64,000 bases of DNA from Rotaria macrura (lineage: Eukaryota; Rotifera; Eurotatoria; Philodinida; Philodinidae). Of this stretch, positions 38,539 through 53,000 are shown piece after piece. A program made the translations under genes and the position numbers. Each line of letters begins with the position of its first letter. Within the stretch, counting starts at the first letter, position 1. The DNA lies in the NCBI GenBank assembly GCA_900239685.1, contig OENT01000240.1, positions 9,757 through 73,756 on the forward strand. The letters are read 5' to 3'. A model generated the notes under the pieces. That model was not told where the DNA came from and searched no databases. It saw only the letters and a list, made by a program, of their open reading frames with translations.

Positions 38539-41500
38539 ATGCAAAAGAATCATCAACATCTTGTGCGGCCATGTGCTGTTTTCCTCGAACGTTTGAACGA
38601 TGCATTTATGCCATCGAAACGTTACAAAGTCGATGCTGATATCATCTATCGATCTTCGAATGATCAATCATCACATAATAATGAAGAACTATCCGTGGAT
38701 GTTCTTATGCTACCTAATAATAAAGTAAAAATATCATCATCGTCAACCTACGAAGATTTACCGATGAGTTCAAATAATCAAATTCTCGCCAACGAGGATA
38801 TAAAACCAGTTGTACGTATACGTCCACATCAGTCATCCGTTGATTCGAATGAATATGAATCTTCTGTTACACCTAAACGCCACAGTACATTGCGTCGTAA
38901 TGAATCATTATCATCCAATAAATATGATAATGATTTATATTTATTTAATAGTACATTTGATTCAGGCGATGAACTTGGTGTGGATTTAAATGATGATGAT
39001 TTAGCATCAATAAACCATGTGTTAGATTTCGATGATGATGATCTGTCGAATTTCGATGATGATAATCAAAATTTATCATCGTCATCCACAGCTAATAGTA
39101 ATAATCATGGACCTGGCTATCATTCGACACAATTACCAGATTTAGTCATGGGTTCGATACGATCCGAGAATGGTATTAAATCTGAACCATCATTTCAATA
39201 TAGTGATTTATTTAATCGTAAAGGGCGCACTTTCGTGTGTGACGAACGTGGAAATCGTGTTGTTTCGGTTAAATTGGAAAAAACTTCAGCGAAGCGTTTG
39301 ATCGATGCTATTGAAAGAAATCTAGGTCGGTTAATTTTAGAAGAATGTCGTCGCGGAGATTTACAAGCGCATATTTTAAAAGTAACCAAAACACTAATGT
39401 CATTCTACTGAACTTAATGTTTTGTCTCGTTTTAAGGTTGTTTTTAAAGATGAACAAGAATTTTTTGATTTCAATCGTTCAGCTATTGTATCGAAACATT
39501 CATTTAAACAATGTCCTGAAATGTATACGAGATTTCTTGAAAGTTTATTTGAATCTCAAACATTTACAAATGAAAGTGAAAATGATCCACTTGCTCCCGA
39601 TGTGAGTACTTTTTTTTGTTCTTCTCGTGTCTTCAACTATCTTGCGACTCACATCTTGTTCGAATTTTAACATTCCTGACCATGCGTTTCATTTGACTTA
39701 GGTACGGAACGACGTCCATCATCGACTATTTTCTTCTCTCATACTATAAACATAAAACATATCTCTCTCGGTTATCTTGAAATGACTTATTCACTTCATC
39801 ATCATAGCATTTCTTAAAAGAAAGAATACGGACGTGACAACTAAGAAATTTGAATCTGCCTCCTCAAGAACATTTTACAGAATGCAACAAATCTTTTGCC
39901 TACTATCAAATTCCTAGATATGTCTGTAAAAGTCAAGTTCTCTCTCAGTGTGTCAAAGAAATGATAAGGTTTCGTAGAATCATGAAAGGGATATCAATCA
40001 ACTTTATTAATTTAATCACGTAAGAATGATACAAAGAAATTATTTCTATACCGTCTTATCTTGCGTTCTCTTACTATTTTTCAATGAATAGAGCATTTAG
40101 TTGAATCATGAGTTTCTTATATTGTAGTACACATTCACTAAATGTTCATGATGCATACAGCTTATGATTCAAAGTATTTATATACTATAGCAATCACAAT
40201 AGACTCATTGTACTATTTCGAATCACTTTTTCAATGATAGAATGTAAAGCATAGTGAATAAAAATAAATTTTTGACAGGACAAACAAACACTCTGTTTTA
40301 CTTCGACTGCTTAACTTTCTCTTCATATATAGGTATGTGAGTTTGTATAGCAGTGAAAATTTTATAATAGGGTATATTTTAAAGCTTTTATTAAAATTAA
40401 GCGATCGGAAATCAAGGATCAACACTTTTATGGTGTGTTGAAAATTTCCAGTGTTCATTGAGTTCCGTGTTATGTTTCCATTACTTGAATCATTCCAATA
40501 AACAGTAGCTATATAGGGCAACACAAAGAAAAAAGTGACATAATAATCATTACAATCAAGAACGATTTTCATCTATATATATTTGACACTGTTGAAGAGT
40601 TCTTCTCTGTATTCGTCATCAATATTGTTTTATATCTACTGTATTTTCTTTATCATCAATTTTAATCAACATATTATCCTAAATTGCTAGTAGTACTTTG
40701 CCTTGTATGCTGATATCAGTAAAGATCTGAAAAAATGAATACATTTGCTGTTCTTCTACCACAGTATGTAAGACATCTTAGTATAGTAAGTGTCACCATT
40801 AGGAGAATACTTGTTCACTCTTATTTTAAAAATTTGTTTATGGTAATTAGATGGTTGATCAATAAGGCGGTTGCATATATCGTATATTTTGATCGAAGTG
40901 AGTATGTGAGATTCTACGTTTGTCAACTTTTTGACATTGGTTTGCAACATTGAAAAATGCTCAGTGACTACATTTCCTATGATGATGGAAAGGCGTTGCA
41001 ACTCATTTCAGTGAAATATTAATAATTAACCAACGTACTCAATCACCATGAGTAGTACCATTGCAGTTTACGTACGATTCATTCATGTATGGCCTTTATT
41101 TCTTCATGTTGATTTTATCTTTTGAAAGACTCGCCTGAATATTATTCAGTTCGTATTAAGATGAACCAATAGCAGTGGTACTAGAATGATATCGAAGATA
41201 TCAAGTTAATCATCATGATCAGTGAGTACCTGACGAATAAAATTGTACTGCAATTTGAAAAAATTCAACTGTTTTCTTCCACTTTAATGATACTCACACT
41301 CATATAACGATGGTACGGAGACGAGTAGTATTTCGGTAACGAATATCTCTGAATGCTTTGTTTTCGTGTGACTAATAACTTTTTTTCACTAACCTTCTTT
41401 CATGTTCCAATGTACATCGAAATAGACTAAAGTAGTAACTACATCATTGACTTTTCAGAGTCATCGATAGTATGATGAAAACACGCAAGTTGCTTCAGGT

Positions 41501-44500
41501 TTTTGCTCCGAGCATTTTGAACACGTAGATCACCGCTGATTGTAGCGTGTAGTCTTTTTTTTTTATCTCAAGATTATCTTTTGAAACGTACTCGTATTTG
41601 AATCAAAGATTGCATTGACTTGATGTCAGAAGTATCAAATATCAGTAGTGGATATGAGAAAATCAGTTCAGCCTTACACTCTTTATTATCGACAAATTAA
41701 ATTTCATCAGTCTTGTCAAGTTTTAAAAAAATGAATTCAACATTTGAGTCGTAACATTGCTCTTTTTTCGACAGCGCTGTTTTGTGTACTTTTTCCACTC
41801 TCAGAGGATACAACGATATAATATTGAAAGGAATTGACAAAAACGAACTATTGTTTAAATATATGGATGCGAAGTAAGAGAGTAATATATATTCAAACGT
41901 CAACAGCACTACAGCTCCCGATATTATCTAGTGTGCTTGTTTTCGTTTAAAGTTCCCGTTATATCAAATTATATTTGTCTGCTGTCATCAATATATATAT
42001 ATATATATATGTTATTAAATACGCCCCTGATTTATTCTATTTTTGTTCGGAAAGGCAGCAAAGAATTAGCAAATAAGTTCGATTTGATCATTGATTGTTT
42101 CTTGTGACTGTTGCTTGCAAGACGTGTTTTTTTTATATTGAAGCATAGAGCAATCAATGTTTCCGAATTCAATGAAATCTTGTTTTTTTCCCACTACAGT
42201 TCCACTAATGTCGACATCCGGAATCAACAGAGAGTTAAAAATATATACATCTCGAAGACATCAAAACTATTCTCGTACTCAGTGTACAACTTATCAATGA
42301 TATCAATAGGAAAGAAAACCATTGCCAATTCTTTGACTAGGCGACATCGTTTGCTTGCCATATGAAGATAACTTACACTAAAGTAGACGTCAATTTTTCA
42401 TGGCAAGAGTATCTTGGTTTATGCACTGTTATTGTGGTCCTTGAACAACTCCATCTGTTACTGTTATCCAGAATGCTCTATTGACCATAATTTTTGTACC
42501 TTCGATATTCATATACCGTATCCAACTGAAATTAGAATTAATATCTTCGTATTACTCATTCACAATCATGATAACCTTGATGCTTTGACACTAATAGATG
42601 TGTAATTGAATTTTGAAGTCTCTCTAATCATTGATATTGAAAACATCTAATCTACCGATTGAGAATCTTATTCATTCAAAATGAACATATCTCCTAATAA
42701 GATAATATGAATAGTGATATACAGTATTCTTGTCATGAATTTTATCTTCTTGATGTTTAAATAAGAAGATGTTTCTATGCTCTCATATAAACCATAGTAT
42801 TAAATCAATTAAGTTTCATCACAAAATATCAATGGTACACGGTAGTTGATTGAAGAATAAGTAGTTCATCGGACTTAACTTGCATTAAGAAAACCGTAGG
42901 GAGAAGATTTTAAACGATCTATGCTTACATTCTTCTACAATCGATTTCGATGTTTCCTATTGAAATTCTAAACTGCTGTCCATGCACAGTGAAAACAATG
43001 CTACGAGTCATAAAATCTATTAACGACTAGTAGTTGAAAGAATTCTCGTGCTATTTTCGAGTCTCAGTTTTATTAAGACATTCTGATGTACTCTGAACGT
43101 CAACTTAAATTTATGATAGTGATCTCGAAATAAATAAAGTATGGAAAATTATATTTCTAGATATGTGTGAATATTTCAATATCACACGATGATATGATGA
43201 TTTGATAGATTGTTTTCTCTTCATTTCTTTCAGGAAGTTGATCAATTAAATCATTCATTTATTTGCAAAGTTCATGAATGCGGTGAAACATTCACATCGC
43301 GATCTGAAGCATTGAAACATGCAAAAAAACATGCAGGTATGACATCTAAGTATAGATTAAATACTTGTATTCGAATACTAACATGACTATTTTTCATACG
43401 TTTAGAACTCGATCCATTTGATTTTGTTTGTGATCATTGTGGTAAAAAATTTCTTGGCATTGCCAATATGAAACGACATTTACGAGTACATATGGGTAGT
43501 GAAGGCAAAGATTTTGCATGTCCCTTATGTCATTATCGTGGTTGTACAACTACACATGTTAAACGACATATGGCACATAAACATTTAGAAAAGTAAAATA
43601 TGATCGAAATAAAATCTCTTAAACTCGATCCACCTTTTCATTCAGATCTATTCCATGTCCATATTGTTCATTTATGGCTGCAACAAATGCTGATCTTAAA
43701 ATTCATATGGCTCGTCGTCATTGGGATATAGAAGGACTTGACATATTAAATAATTTACCTAAAACATATAAAAAAGAGTGGAAATGTAATAAATGTGATA
43801 CAGTTTTTCATGATTACTCCGTGAGATGATTCTCTATGAAAAGAAAATATTAAGAATGTATTTCGTAATTTATTAGGATTTTCAAAATCATATTTATAGT
43901 CATTCAAGTCAAACAAATAAATTTCAATGTAATCTATGTCCATACAATTGTAAAAGTTTTTCAAAATTAAAAGTAAAAATTTTGTCGACGAAACTTAATT
44001 TGTCTATGTTCTAATTTGTTTTTCTTATTTTAGAGACACATGCTCTATCATCAGGGACAACGCAATTACGAATGTCCAAAATGTAATAATAAATTCTATC
44101 AAATGGAGCATCTTAAACGTCATTTAACATCAATACATAAATTGAATATACCACAAATTGGTCGCGGAAATCGTTTATTCAGTTCGGATATATTAAAACG
44201 GGTAATGCAAAATAAATAACTACTATTGATACGAATTCTCAATACAAGAATCTATCTATTGAGTTGGTTCTGAATAAAAAAAAATATTTCATGCAATACA
44301 TTCAACACATATTGAAAATATAATACTCCCAAGGAAATATTTCTTTTTGCCTGCGATGTCTTTACAAGTCATGGCAGGCAAGTTTACTGTACGTATCAGA
44401 ATAGAGTCCCACTATGAAAAATGACAAGACAACGAGCTTCGTAACGATCGATAGAAAGTCAAAGGAAAAAATATATATACGCAACTTGTAAAAAGATCAT

Positions 44501-45441
44501 CGCTCTCTATATGCTTAAATTAGAGTTGCTTATTAAAAATATATTTATTTTCCTAGCATTCGGACATGCCTTCTATTCCACCACCACATGGTACAGTACC
44601 ACAATGTTATAAAGTCATATCAAAATGTGTATTCACATGTCAAAAATGTCCATTTTCAACGACAAAACTCTATCATCTTAATGAACATGTGAAAAGTGAA
44701 CATTTACAATTAGATGATTCAGCACACGTTTGCACTTTCTGTTCATATATAACTGATAAGAAAACAAATCTTAAAGTAAAAAAAACAACGAACGAAAGTT
44801 GTTACTTTTACTAGTTGTAGTTATATGAATTGTTTTTCAGCGTCATTTACATCATAATCATGCAGGTCAATCGAATACGCCTGTTCTTCTATCGAACGAT
44901 GCTCTTTTATCAAATCCAAATACGAAGTATGATATTAGATCAATGCAAAGAGCACATGTAATAAATTGAGAAATTCAATGATTTTTTATTTATCACTAGA
45001 TTTCAATGTGGACTTTGCCGTAGATATCAAAGCAATGTTGATGAATTTATTAAACATATTACAGAAAAACATCGTATGGATGTATGTATTCATGTTCGAC
45101 ATAGAAATAATAACGAGAACAATCAATTTTATTCTATATCTTTAGGTTGTTATCCTAGATTCAGCCAATAATGGAAATATTCATCAGCAGATCAAATCTC
45201 GTGGTCGTGCTGAGGTATTCTCAATTTTCGTTTTCGATTGAATTTCATATTTTTCATTTCATTGTATTATATTTTTATCTAGTTAATCTGTGCAAGTAAT
45301 AATTCAACACCATTTCGATTCGATGAATTCGGTGGTCTTGTCACTGTCATGAAGAATTCCATGAATCAAAATGAAACAACAATAAGTAATACAAATAATT
45401 CAACAACTAATTCAACAACAGATTTTTTACTTCAGCAATAA
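38539..45441 (+). CDS. ten-finger C2H2 zinc-finger protein (putative transcription factor)
   Basis: Twelve exons join in frame to 783 residues: 38539-39381, 39437-39601, 43234-43336, 43406-43592, 43646-43820, 43877-43972, 44034-44201, 44557-44775, 44841-44926, 45000-45081, 45146-45214 and 45283-45441. The first 230 residues are Ser/Asp/Asn-rich and disordered. A conserved-looking block follows (RKGRTFVCDERGNRVVSVKL, ERNLGRLILEECRRGDLQAH). Ten C2H2 fingers then run to about residue 690: for example FVCDHCGKKFLGIANMKRH, FACPLCHYRGCTTTHVKRH, FQCNLCPYNCKSFSKLKRH and HVCTFCSYITDKKTNLKRH. Linkers are mostly not TGEKP, so they are not the KZNF type. Nuclear DNA binding is inferred from the fingers; the orthologue was not recognised. 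Intron 2 is 3.6 kb with nothing recognised in it; most others are 52-70 bp, with intron 7 at 355 bp. Confidence 0.88.
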
Positions 45442-48400
45442 CGAGAGATTAACAAATCATATGTTTTCTTTTCTATCTTTTGTTTCGTTTTATTGTATAC
45501 ACAATCGTTATTATAACAATCAGTCAGTCCTCATAGGATTGTATTTTGCAACTTCATAAAAGAAAAATCGCACGAAACTTATTTATGTGTATTGTTCTGA
45601 TTTCGTTTGTTTGTTTGTTTGTTTCTTTACTATAAAAAAAAAACATTTTTGTCAAGAAAGAAGGAAATCAATATAGTCACTGTATTGCTTTCTTGAATGA
45701 CATCAGAATAAAAACAAAAAAAAAAAAGGAAACGATATTTAGAAAATAAAATGTTAAATAACAAAAATGTTACTGATTAAATAAATTGACATTCTTTGAT
45801 GTCAGTATACATCATGTATCGATTGAGACAAGTTCTGGGATTCGTTCTTTTTGTTTTGCATTTACATATCTGACTTTTGAAATACAGAAGTTCCTGATCA
45901 CCTCCACTGTGGAAATCAGAATCATTTGTTTTGGATTGGTCTTCCGATAAGAATTTGAATGAAATTTTCTTCTTTGCTTCTTTATTGTTTGCTAATTTTT
46001 CTTTTAACGGTCAGCAATTAAGAATAAAAAAGTACTGTGGCATCTTGACATACTTGATAGATCTAAACTATGTTGGATCTGAGAGTGAATTCCAATCTCA
46101 TCTTTTTTCCTTTCTAATTTTAATTCAGTTTTGCCAGATAAGTGAAACCATATGACCTTGGCAAATGATTCTTGAAAAAACGACCCCGAAGTAATCTTCG
46201 TATTCATATAACTCAAAGGTGAGTCTCCATTTTGATTAGTGAGAATAGCTTTTGAAATTTACATAAATAAGAAAACATGATCTCTCTCTCTCTTTATGGT
46301 AGAATTATTATTTCTATTCTATGAATTATGCAATGAACATCACTATCATATGAAAAGTATCAAATACTGAGTTCATCATTCATAATGAGACTATTGTACT
46401 CGCTAGCGTCACAACATTAAAAATCTGAATCACTTTTAATATTATAATAGTCTTGCATTATTCTTCATCTTTAATGTCTTCTCCTTATTATACTTTGACG
46501 AATATCTCTTTTTTGTTCTTATGGCTAGAATCATTTTTAGACTATGCCTATTTCTTTTTGGAAGTCAAGCTTCATTAATTTCTTCCAGTCTATAATCTAG
46601 TAAACCGGATAACAGGTTCATTGACTTTTCAAAGCTAAAATAGAATTATATTATTGAGAAATTTCTTGCTTTGAATGTGACAAATTGATGTGAGAATACT
46701 GAGCATCATGAATATCTTAAAATGACAGTTTAATTAAATGAAAACTTGTCTGCTTTACAGAAGTCATTATGAATTCGCTAGATTTCAATCATCTCGTCAA
46801 AAAATGAAAGAATCCGAGTTGTCATCATTCATGTCGAAGCATTGAAACAACCTGAAACTAATTATAATGTCAAGTCGCATAATATCAAACATATGAATCT
46901 ATAGTGATTTATTTGAACCGTAGCAGTAACTGAAAAATTTTAGTCACGCAATTGCAATAATGTATTCATAGAGAAGGTATCTGTTGAAGAAATTCCTAAA
47001 TTTAAATTATACCTTGGAACGGAACCATATCCAAAATTATACCCTAGAACGGAACCATATCGAAAAGAGAAAAGTCACACAGTTGTTTATAACATCCGTC
47101 GTACCAACTCATTGAAGTCGTTTTTTTGCATGATAATATTTTTTCTTCTTATTTCAACAAGGCACTATTATTTATAAAATAATGAAAACAATCAAACAGA
47201 AGAAGTATCGAGATCAGTCAAAAAACCATGATAAAAGTAATGGAATGAAAATAGTTATGATTTCGACGGAAATGAATATTTAACTCAGTGCTTTCATTGA
47301 AAAGAAAAATAAATTATGTTTGTTATCCATTAGCATAAAATATCTGACATTCTTAATGCATTTAATAAGAATAGGATAAAATTTACTTTGGCACTCAGGT
47401 ATTCACAATAGATTTTCTCACTTGTTCCTTGTAAATGGAAGTGAAAGAAAAATGCTTGTTTTCGCTTCATTTATCTTATTTAGCATAAATTTATTCATCA
47501 AAATACTCTCCTTTAACCTTATTATTTAACCGTGGTCAAATGAATAATATTAAAAAAAATTCTCAATTATGAACATGAGAAAATCTTATGTACTCGAAAA
47601 GACTGAAGTATTAACTGAATAGGAAAAAGATCTTGTTATCTCATCCTGAAAATGTCAGTTGAGTACGAAAGAAAGTATCAAAGTTGATTTTATAGTTGGT
47701 AAATGAAATCTTGAGAAATTTCGAAAGAAAGAAAAATGAATTCTACGATTTGATTATCATATGTTATTGTTCGATAAATCAAATTTTTCAAATTGTTCTA
47801 TTCAAATAAGTTCATATTCTGCTTTTGTATTCTATTAGCAAAATCTTGCATGCCGTGCATGAATACTACAAAGAGAAACAACTCAGAGATGTAATACGAG
47901 TTTTGATAGTATAGATTTATAATCACGATAATAAAAATAACGATGGTAGAAGTAATATCAATACTCTATTTTCTAATGAGATATCTAATTCATATAAAAC
48001 TTTGTTTATTAAATATGTTCTTTTTATTATTCTGACATTCTTTATTAAAAGAAGTTTCGTATATCCTGTCCTTTCTCTTCAACAAACAAGGAATTGTTTG
48101 TACAGATACAATTTGCCATTGTAAATTGCAATGTGGAAAGCTTGATTAGAAATATTTTATTGAATCACTACTATTCAAATCCATTTACGTTTATTTATTT
48201 ACGAAGAGGAAGCATGATAAAAATAAATGTTCACCATCCACGCAAAGCTTATCAATATGGTATGGGTCATCAAGAACTATTATCATCCGAAATGTTTAAA
48301 AAACATGGCATGAAGACTGACTACGCTCTATACATTGTATACATTAATGTGGACGATCATATCGGATGATAATGACAATTATTAAAATTCTGATAAAAAC

Positions 48401-50040
48401 AAACGCTTTGTAATGTTTCTCTTTCTCTTTCTCTTTTTCTTTTCTTTTTTTTTTATTATCCTCCAAAAATAGAAAATATTCGAACAACTAGTCACTTCTC
48501 TTTTTCTTCTTTCATACTATTCCATTGCATATTGATGTAATCCAGAAGAACATGGACGATGTGGAATAGAAAAAAATACGATGGATCGCGTAGTGCATTT
48601 CTCTTTTATCTAATCATAACAACGTTTATAGAGTTGTTCCTCATCGATAATAGAATGAATATGACATATAAGAGTAAGTACTATTTGAAACGTATACATT
48701 CATCATTTTTACAAATACAAAAAAAATGTTCTATTCAATTGATTTCTATTGACGAGCAATACAATATGAATTCTGTTTAGTATGTAAGATTCCTATTTTT
48801 ATTTAAAGACAAAACGTACCGACAGTGTAAAATTAGTATGGAAAAAACTACACATTACTTTGGTTTAAGTTTACATCCGACTTTGATAATAGGATAATAT
48901 AAATACTATATTAAAGTTAGCTTAGTTATAATACGTAAAGGCGTATAGAATAAGTTTGAATTTTCTTGAGCAATATTCTGTTATGTCGTATTTATATCCA
49001 AAAGGAGATTAATAAGCGTAGATAGATTTAGTGATCCTGTCTACACTTAAATTTCTGACGGCTATGTATTATTACACAGAATCAAGTAACATCAAGATCC
49101 TAGATGCTTTCCAATAAATTTCAGAAATATGTTTCATGCCCTATATTCATTAACATCGCAAGTCGAGCATTCTTTCAGACAAAAACTTACAAATTGAAAG
49201 TTTTTTCATGATTTAAAATGATCAAATGCACATCATCTTGAACTATCATCTTTTAGCTTTTAACATATCTAAGATATTGTAAGTATAAGTATATTTATTT
49301 AATAGACATCATGGTAAACTCTCAATGCATTTCCTTCTTTCATCGGAAAAGAAAAACTCTACAGTAACTTGATTCATACAAATAGAGGTTATCAATAAAC
49401 TCATTCAATCATTGTGAATAATGTCATGTCATTTGGCATTAAAGTAACTGATGCATTGTGTAGTTCCATCAAGTTACAATCACGATAAAAAATGAACGTC
49501 AATTTTTCTTTCATGCGCATGATAGCATAAGAAAATGACTCAAATGCCGCAGGGATAGGCAAGGATACTTACTCGTGATGGATGACTGATCAAACGATTG
49601 TGCCCTTTTCCTATCTCTTGCAGAAGTTCAAAATTAATAAATTTTGTTTTGTTATTTTACCGCTTGTTCAACTTGTATAACAATGACATGTTTACAACAT
49701 GCATTGCAAAATAGTACTCTAGGCCGGAATCTAACTTGACGCAGTTGTAAAATGGCGTCTACAAATGCTAAACTATTTCTGTATACGATTTGAACTATCG
49801 GATGTCCGCTCACAGATACCTTGTGTGTCATTATTAAAGATGATAGTAATGCGACAGTTAGACTGTTTTAGTAATTAATTGTAATGGCTCGTTTGTTTTT
49901 CTTCTTCTTCTTCTTCTTCTTAATACTAATACTTGAATATTAACATGAGTATTCATTAATTTTGACATTTATCTGTAAAAGCAAGTTCCAATTGAAAATT
50001 TTTAGATATCATACAGTTTAAGTGAAGAAAAATTTTATTC
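45442..50040. other. 4.6-kb intergenic stretch, no gene seen
   Basis: Starts with the zinc-finger gene's 3' region (AATAAA near 45707). It includes a GTTT tetranucleotide run (about 45605-45625) and a CTT run (about 49902-49920). The longest open frames (48094-48369, 48559-48780) have no recognised motif or splice partner. Confidence 0.4.
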
Positions 50041-53000
50041 ATGTCAACAGACGTATTTACTTTATCATGGTTCATGGTTTTTGCCGTGATTATGTTAATT
50101 GCTTTTATTGCTAACATGATTATTATTTTAGCAATTCTTCGAGATAAATCAATGCATACATCAACTTATTTTTATATAATCAATGTTAATATAGCTGATA
50201 TTCTTCTTGTTATTAGTTGTTTACCGGAACGTTTAACTGCAGCATTCGGATCAAACGATGGTTTTCATTTGGGCATGCTGACATGTAAGTTTGTTTTTTA
50301 ATTAATATTCGAGATTTCTTCTGTTTCTACTATGGATTTTGTTTATTGATTTGTCAAAATTAACGAAATCTAAATATTTATGTACTTATTCAGTTGAATA
50401 TTTTTGAATCACTTATTATTTCAAGCGTATTCCTTTTGTTTCTAAAAGGTTATTTCTATATGATGTAGGACCAATGAAGAGATTGTTTAAAGATTACTTT
50501 CTTTCCTTGTTAGCAATATGAAAAAGAAAACTGTTTAATATATTCAATGTCATTAAAGGATAGGAAAACCATTCTTATCTATTCATAATTTATTTATAAG
50601 TTTAAAAATATCCTGAAGCGTGACAAGCTTCTTTATATATTGTTTTTTATTTATCAATACTCAATTTTGCCTCGAGGCATTACTATTCATTGTAGCTTAC
50701 TCTTTTTTAATCCAATTATCAACTCGAATACTTGAGAAGTGCAGAAGAAGAAGAGAAAAATATAAAATAAAATTTCTAGGAACTAGCAGAATTTTTTCAA
50801 AATACTTAAGTATCTATTGTGTCTCTTCAACTAAGTATGATAGTAAAAACCACTAAAACACATACTTTAGTGAACATAGTGTATATAAATATTATTAAAA
50901 AGAATCGGAAAAAATGTTCGGATTAATTAAATAGAAATCTCGTACGACTAGTTCAACAAGAAACGTGATTCGAATCTTTATTGATAGTTAAGTTTGTGAA
51001 TGATTCCACATTCACAGGGAAATTTAAATATCAAATTACCCTTTGGACTTCACTTGTAGTTTTATAGATAATGCTTAATAAAAAAAATTAGTTTCTATTT
51101 TGTCAACATTTTTCATTTAGTAACACAGAGGCGTAAATTATAGAGAAACAGAGTTGACTTCCTTATCCTACTGTTAAAATTTATTGACACGCCGACACCA
51201 TAGCTTTGATTGTTATTGCCGCAGTGATTGTTATTTTTTTCTTGAAGTCAAGTACTCTTTGTCCGTAGTATCATTAGTATTAAACTACGGTTTAATCAAA
51301 ATTTGAACTTTCTTTTTCTAATCAGCTAATAATAAAACTACTAAGATTATCAGAACATGCACATACAACAACTATTTTCTTCGTTATTTTAAACGATAAT
51401 TAACAGAAGATAATTGATGATTTTCTATATGTAATTATCAGTACACCATTAGAATAATGGGAGTTTCTTGGGCGAACAATTAAGAACACAACAAGTTTTC
51501 ATCATGAATCAAATACACAGTTAGATCATGATGTGATAAATTTTTCATAATCTTTTCAAATTGTCTATAATGAATTGACATGCAAAGGATTATACATCGA
51601 TAGGTTATCGGAAATAGAGTTCTCATGAAGAAAATATCGAATAAATCCTGAAGTTTGATTAAGTAATGAATTAAGTCAACATGACTTTTATTTCTATTGA
51701 CTGTTCATTATATTAATATCGGTTATTCGTGACTTCATGCGTAAATTGATAGATCCACAATGTATGGTGAAACTTATTATCTTCCGTAATTTTTATGTGT
51801 ATGCTTACTTAGCTAAATTACTTTCTAACTTTATACCTATGGAGATAAGTCTATTTCTTCGACGTTCTTTTCTTCTTGATAAATCAAATCATGTGTTTTC
51901 ATGATTTAAATATGAATGCATTCTCGCTTTTGTTTCTTAAAAATATTTGATGATGGTGAAATTCATCAAGATTTTTATTTTTATTTAAAAGAAAAATATT
52001 TAAATGAAGATAAATGAAAAGATTTACTTCTATGGTTGAAAGAAAATGAAAGGAAAAGAAGACAAGCTTGATAGATTGAATAATAATCCAATTGATGTCA
52101 TTGTATTGTGAAAGAAAACGACGTTTATTTGAATGGCGAGCATGATGAAATTGACCGAGTCGCCATATTCTATAATTCTATAATCATCATGATAATATTC
52201 TATAATACAGAATCAATGAGAAAAGAGAAACCAAAAAAACAAATAGGAGTCGAAAAGATTGAATTACAGTGTTCGACTGCATTTAATAATTAACTAATTA
52301 TATGTATAAAAGAAAGTGATTATTTATTCTAGTATTATTCTCATACGAAATATACAATCATAAATAAATGCATCATGTTCTCACACAGTTTTGAGTATCA
52401 TTCTGTATTTATCTACATGAAATAAAATTCTTTTCACGGTTAATTTCTAGCTCTAAGTATGGATGCTAGACTTAATTGGTCTTCGTTAGAAATAAGACAA
52501 TAGCTATTGAATATATTCATTTTGTATAATCAATTATTACGACGTTTCGTATGATAATCATAATCAATGTTGGCAAATACTTTATGTTGATATAATATAG
52601 ATTTCCTCAATAATGATCGTAATTGATATCAATTAGTTTGTAGAATAAGTTAAATAGTTCATTACATTTAGTTATATTAGACGCTATTCCCTTGAATTCA
52701 ATGTAATATTTCTGATTCATTAAATATTCAATTATGTCAATCGATCGCGTACGGAGAATTTATTTATTTTATTTAAATAAAACAAAGTTGACACCAAATA
52801 AAATATGATCAACTCTATGAGAAATAATACTAGAGAAAGTTATCTATTCATAAGATGTAAATAAAAAACATTTCTTAGCAGATCATTATCAGCATGAATC
52901 TAGTTGAAACATGCTAGATATACTAATGTCTGTGATTATCAAATTCATAAAAAGAAACACGAGTTGTAAAAAAACTAAGCTGACATTTTTCTTGCTTCAA

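Noticed and set aside
41985-42010. TA dinucleotide run as a possible structural site
   Set aside because: It is a plain (TA)n microsatellite in an intergenic-style intron; nothing further supports a role.
48094-48369. 91-codon plus-strand frame containing a GHQELLSSEMFKKHGMK stretch
   Set aside because: It looks slightly protein-like, but no family, splice partner or neighbouring exon supports it.
50620-50856. Hydrophobic 78-codon frame in the GPCR intron
   Set aside because: The intron splice preserves the TM2-TM3 order and the TM3 Cys, so an extra exon here would break the receptor; the hydrophobicity comes from T-rich sequence.
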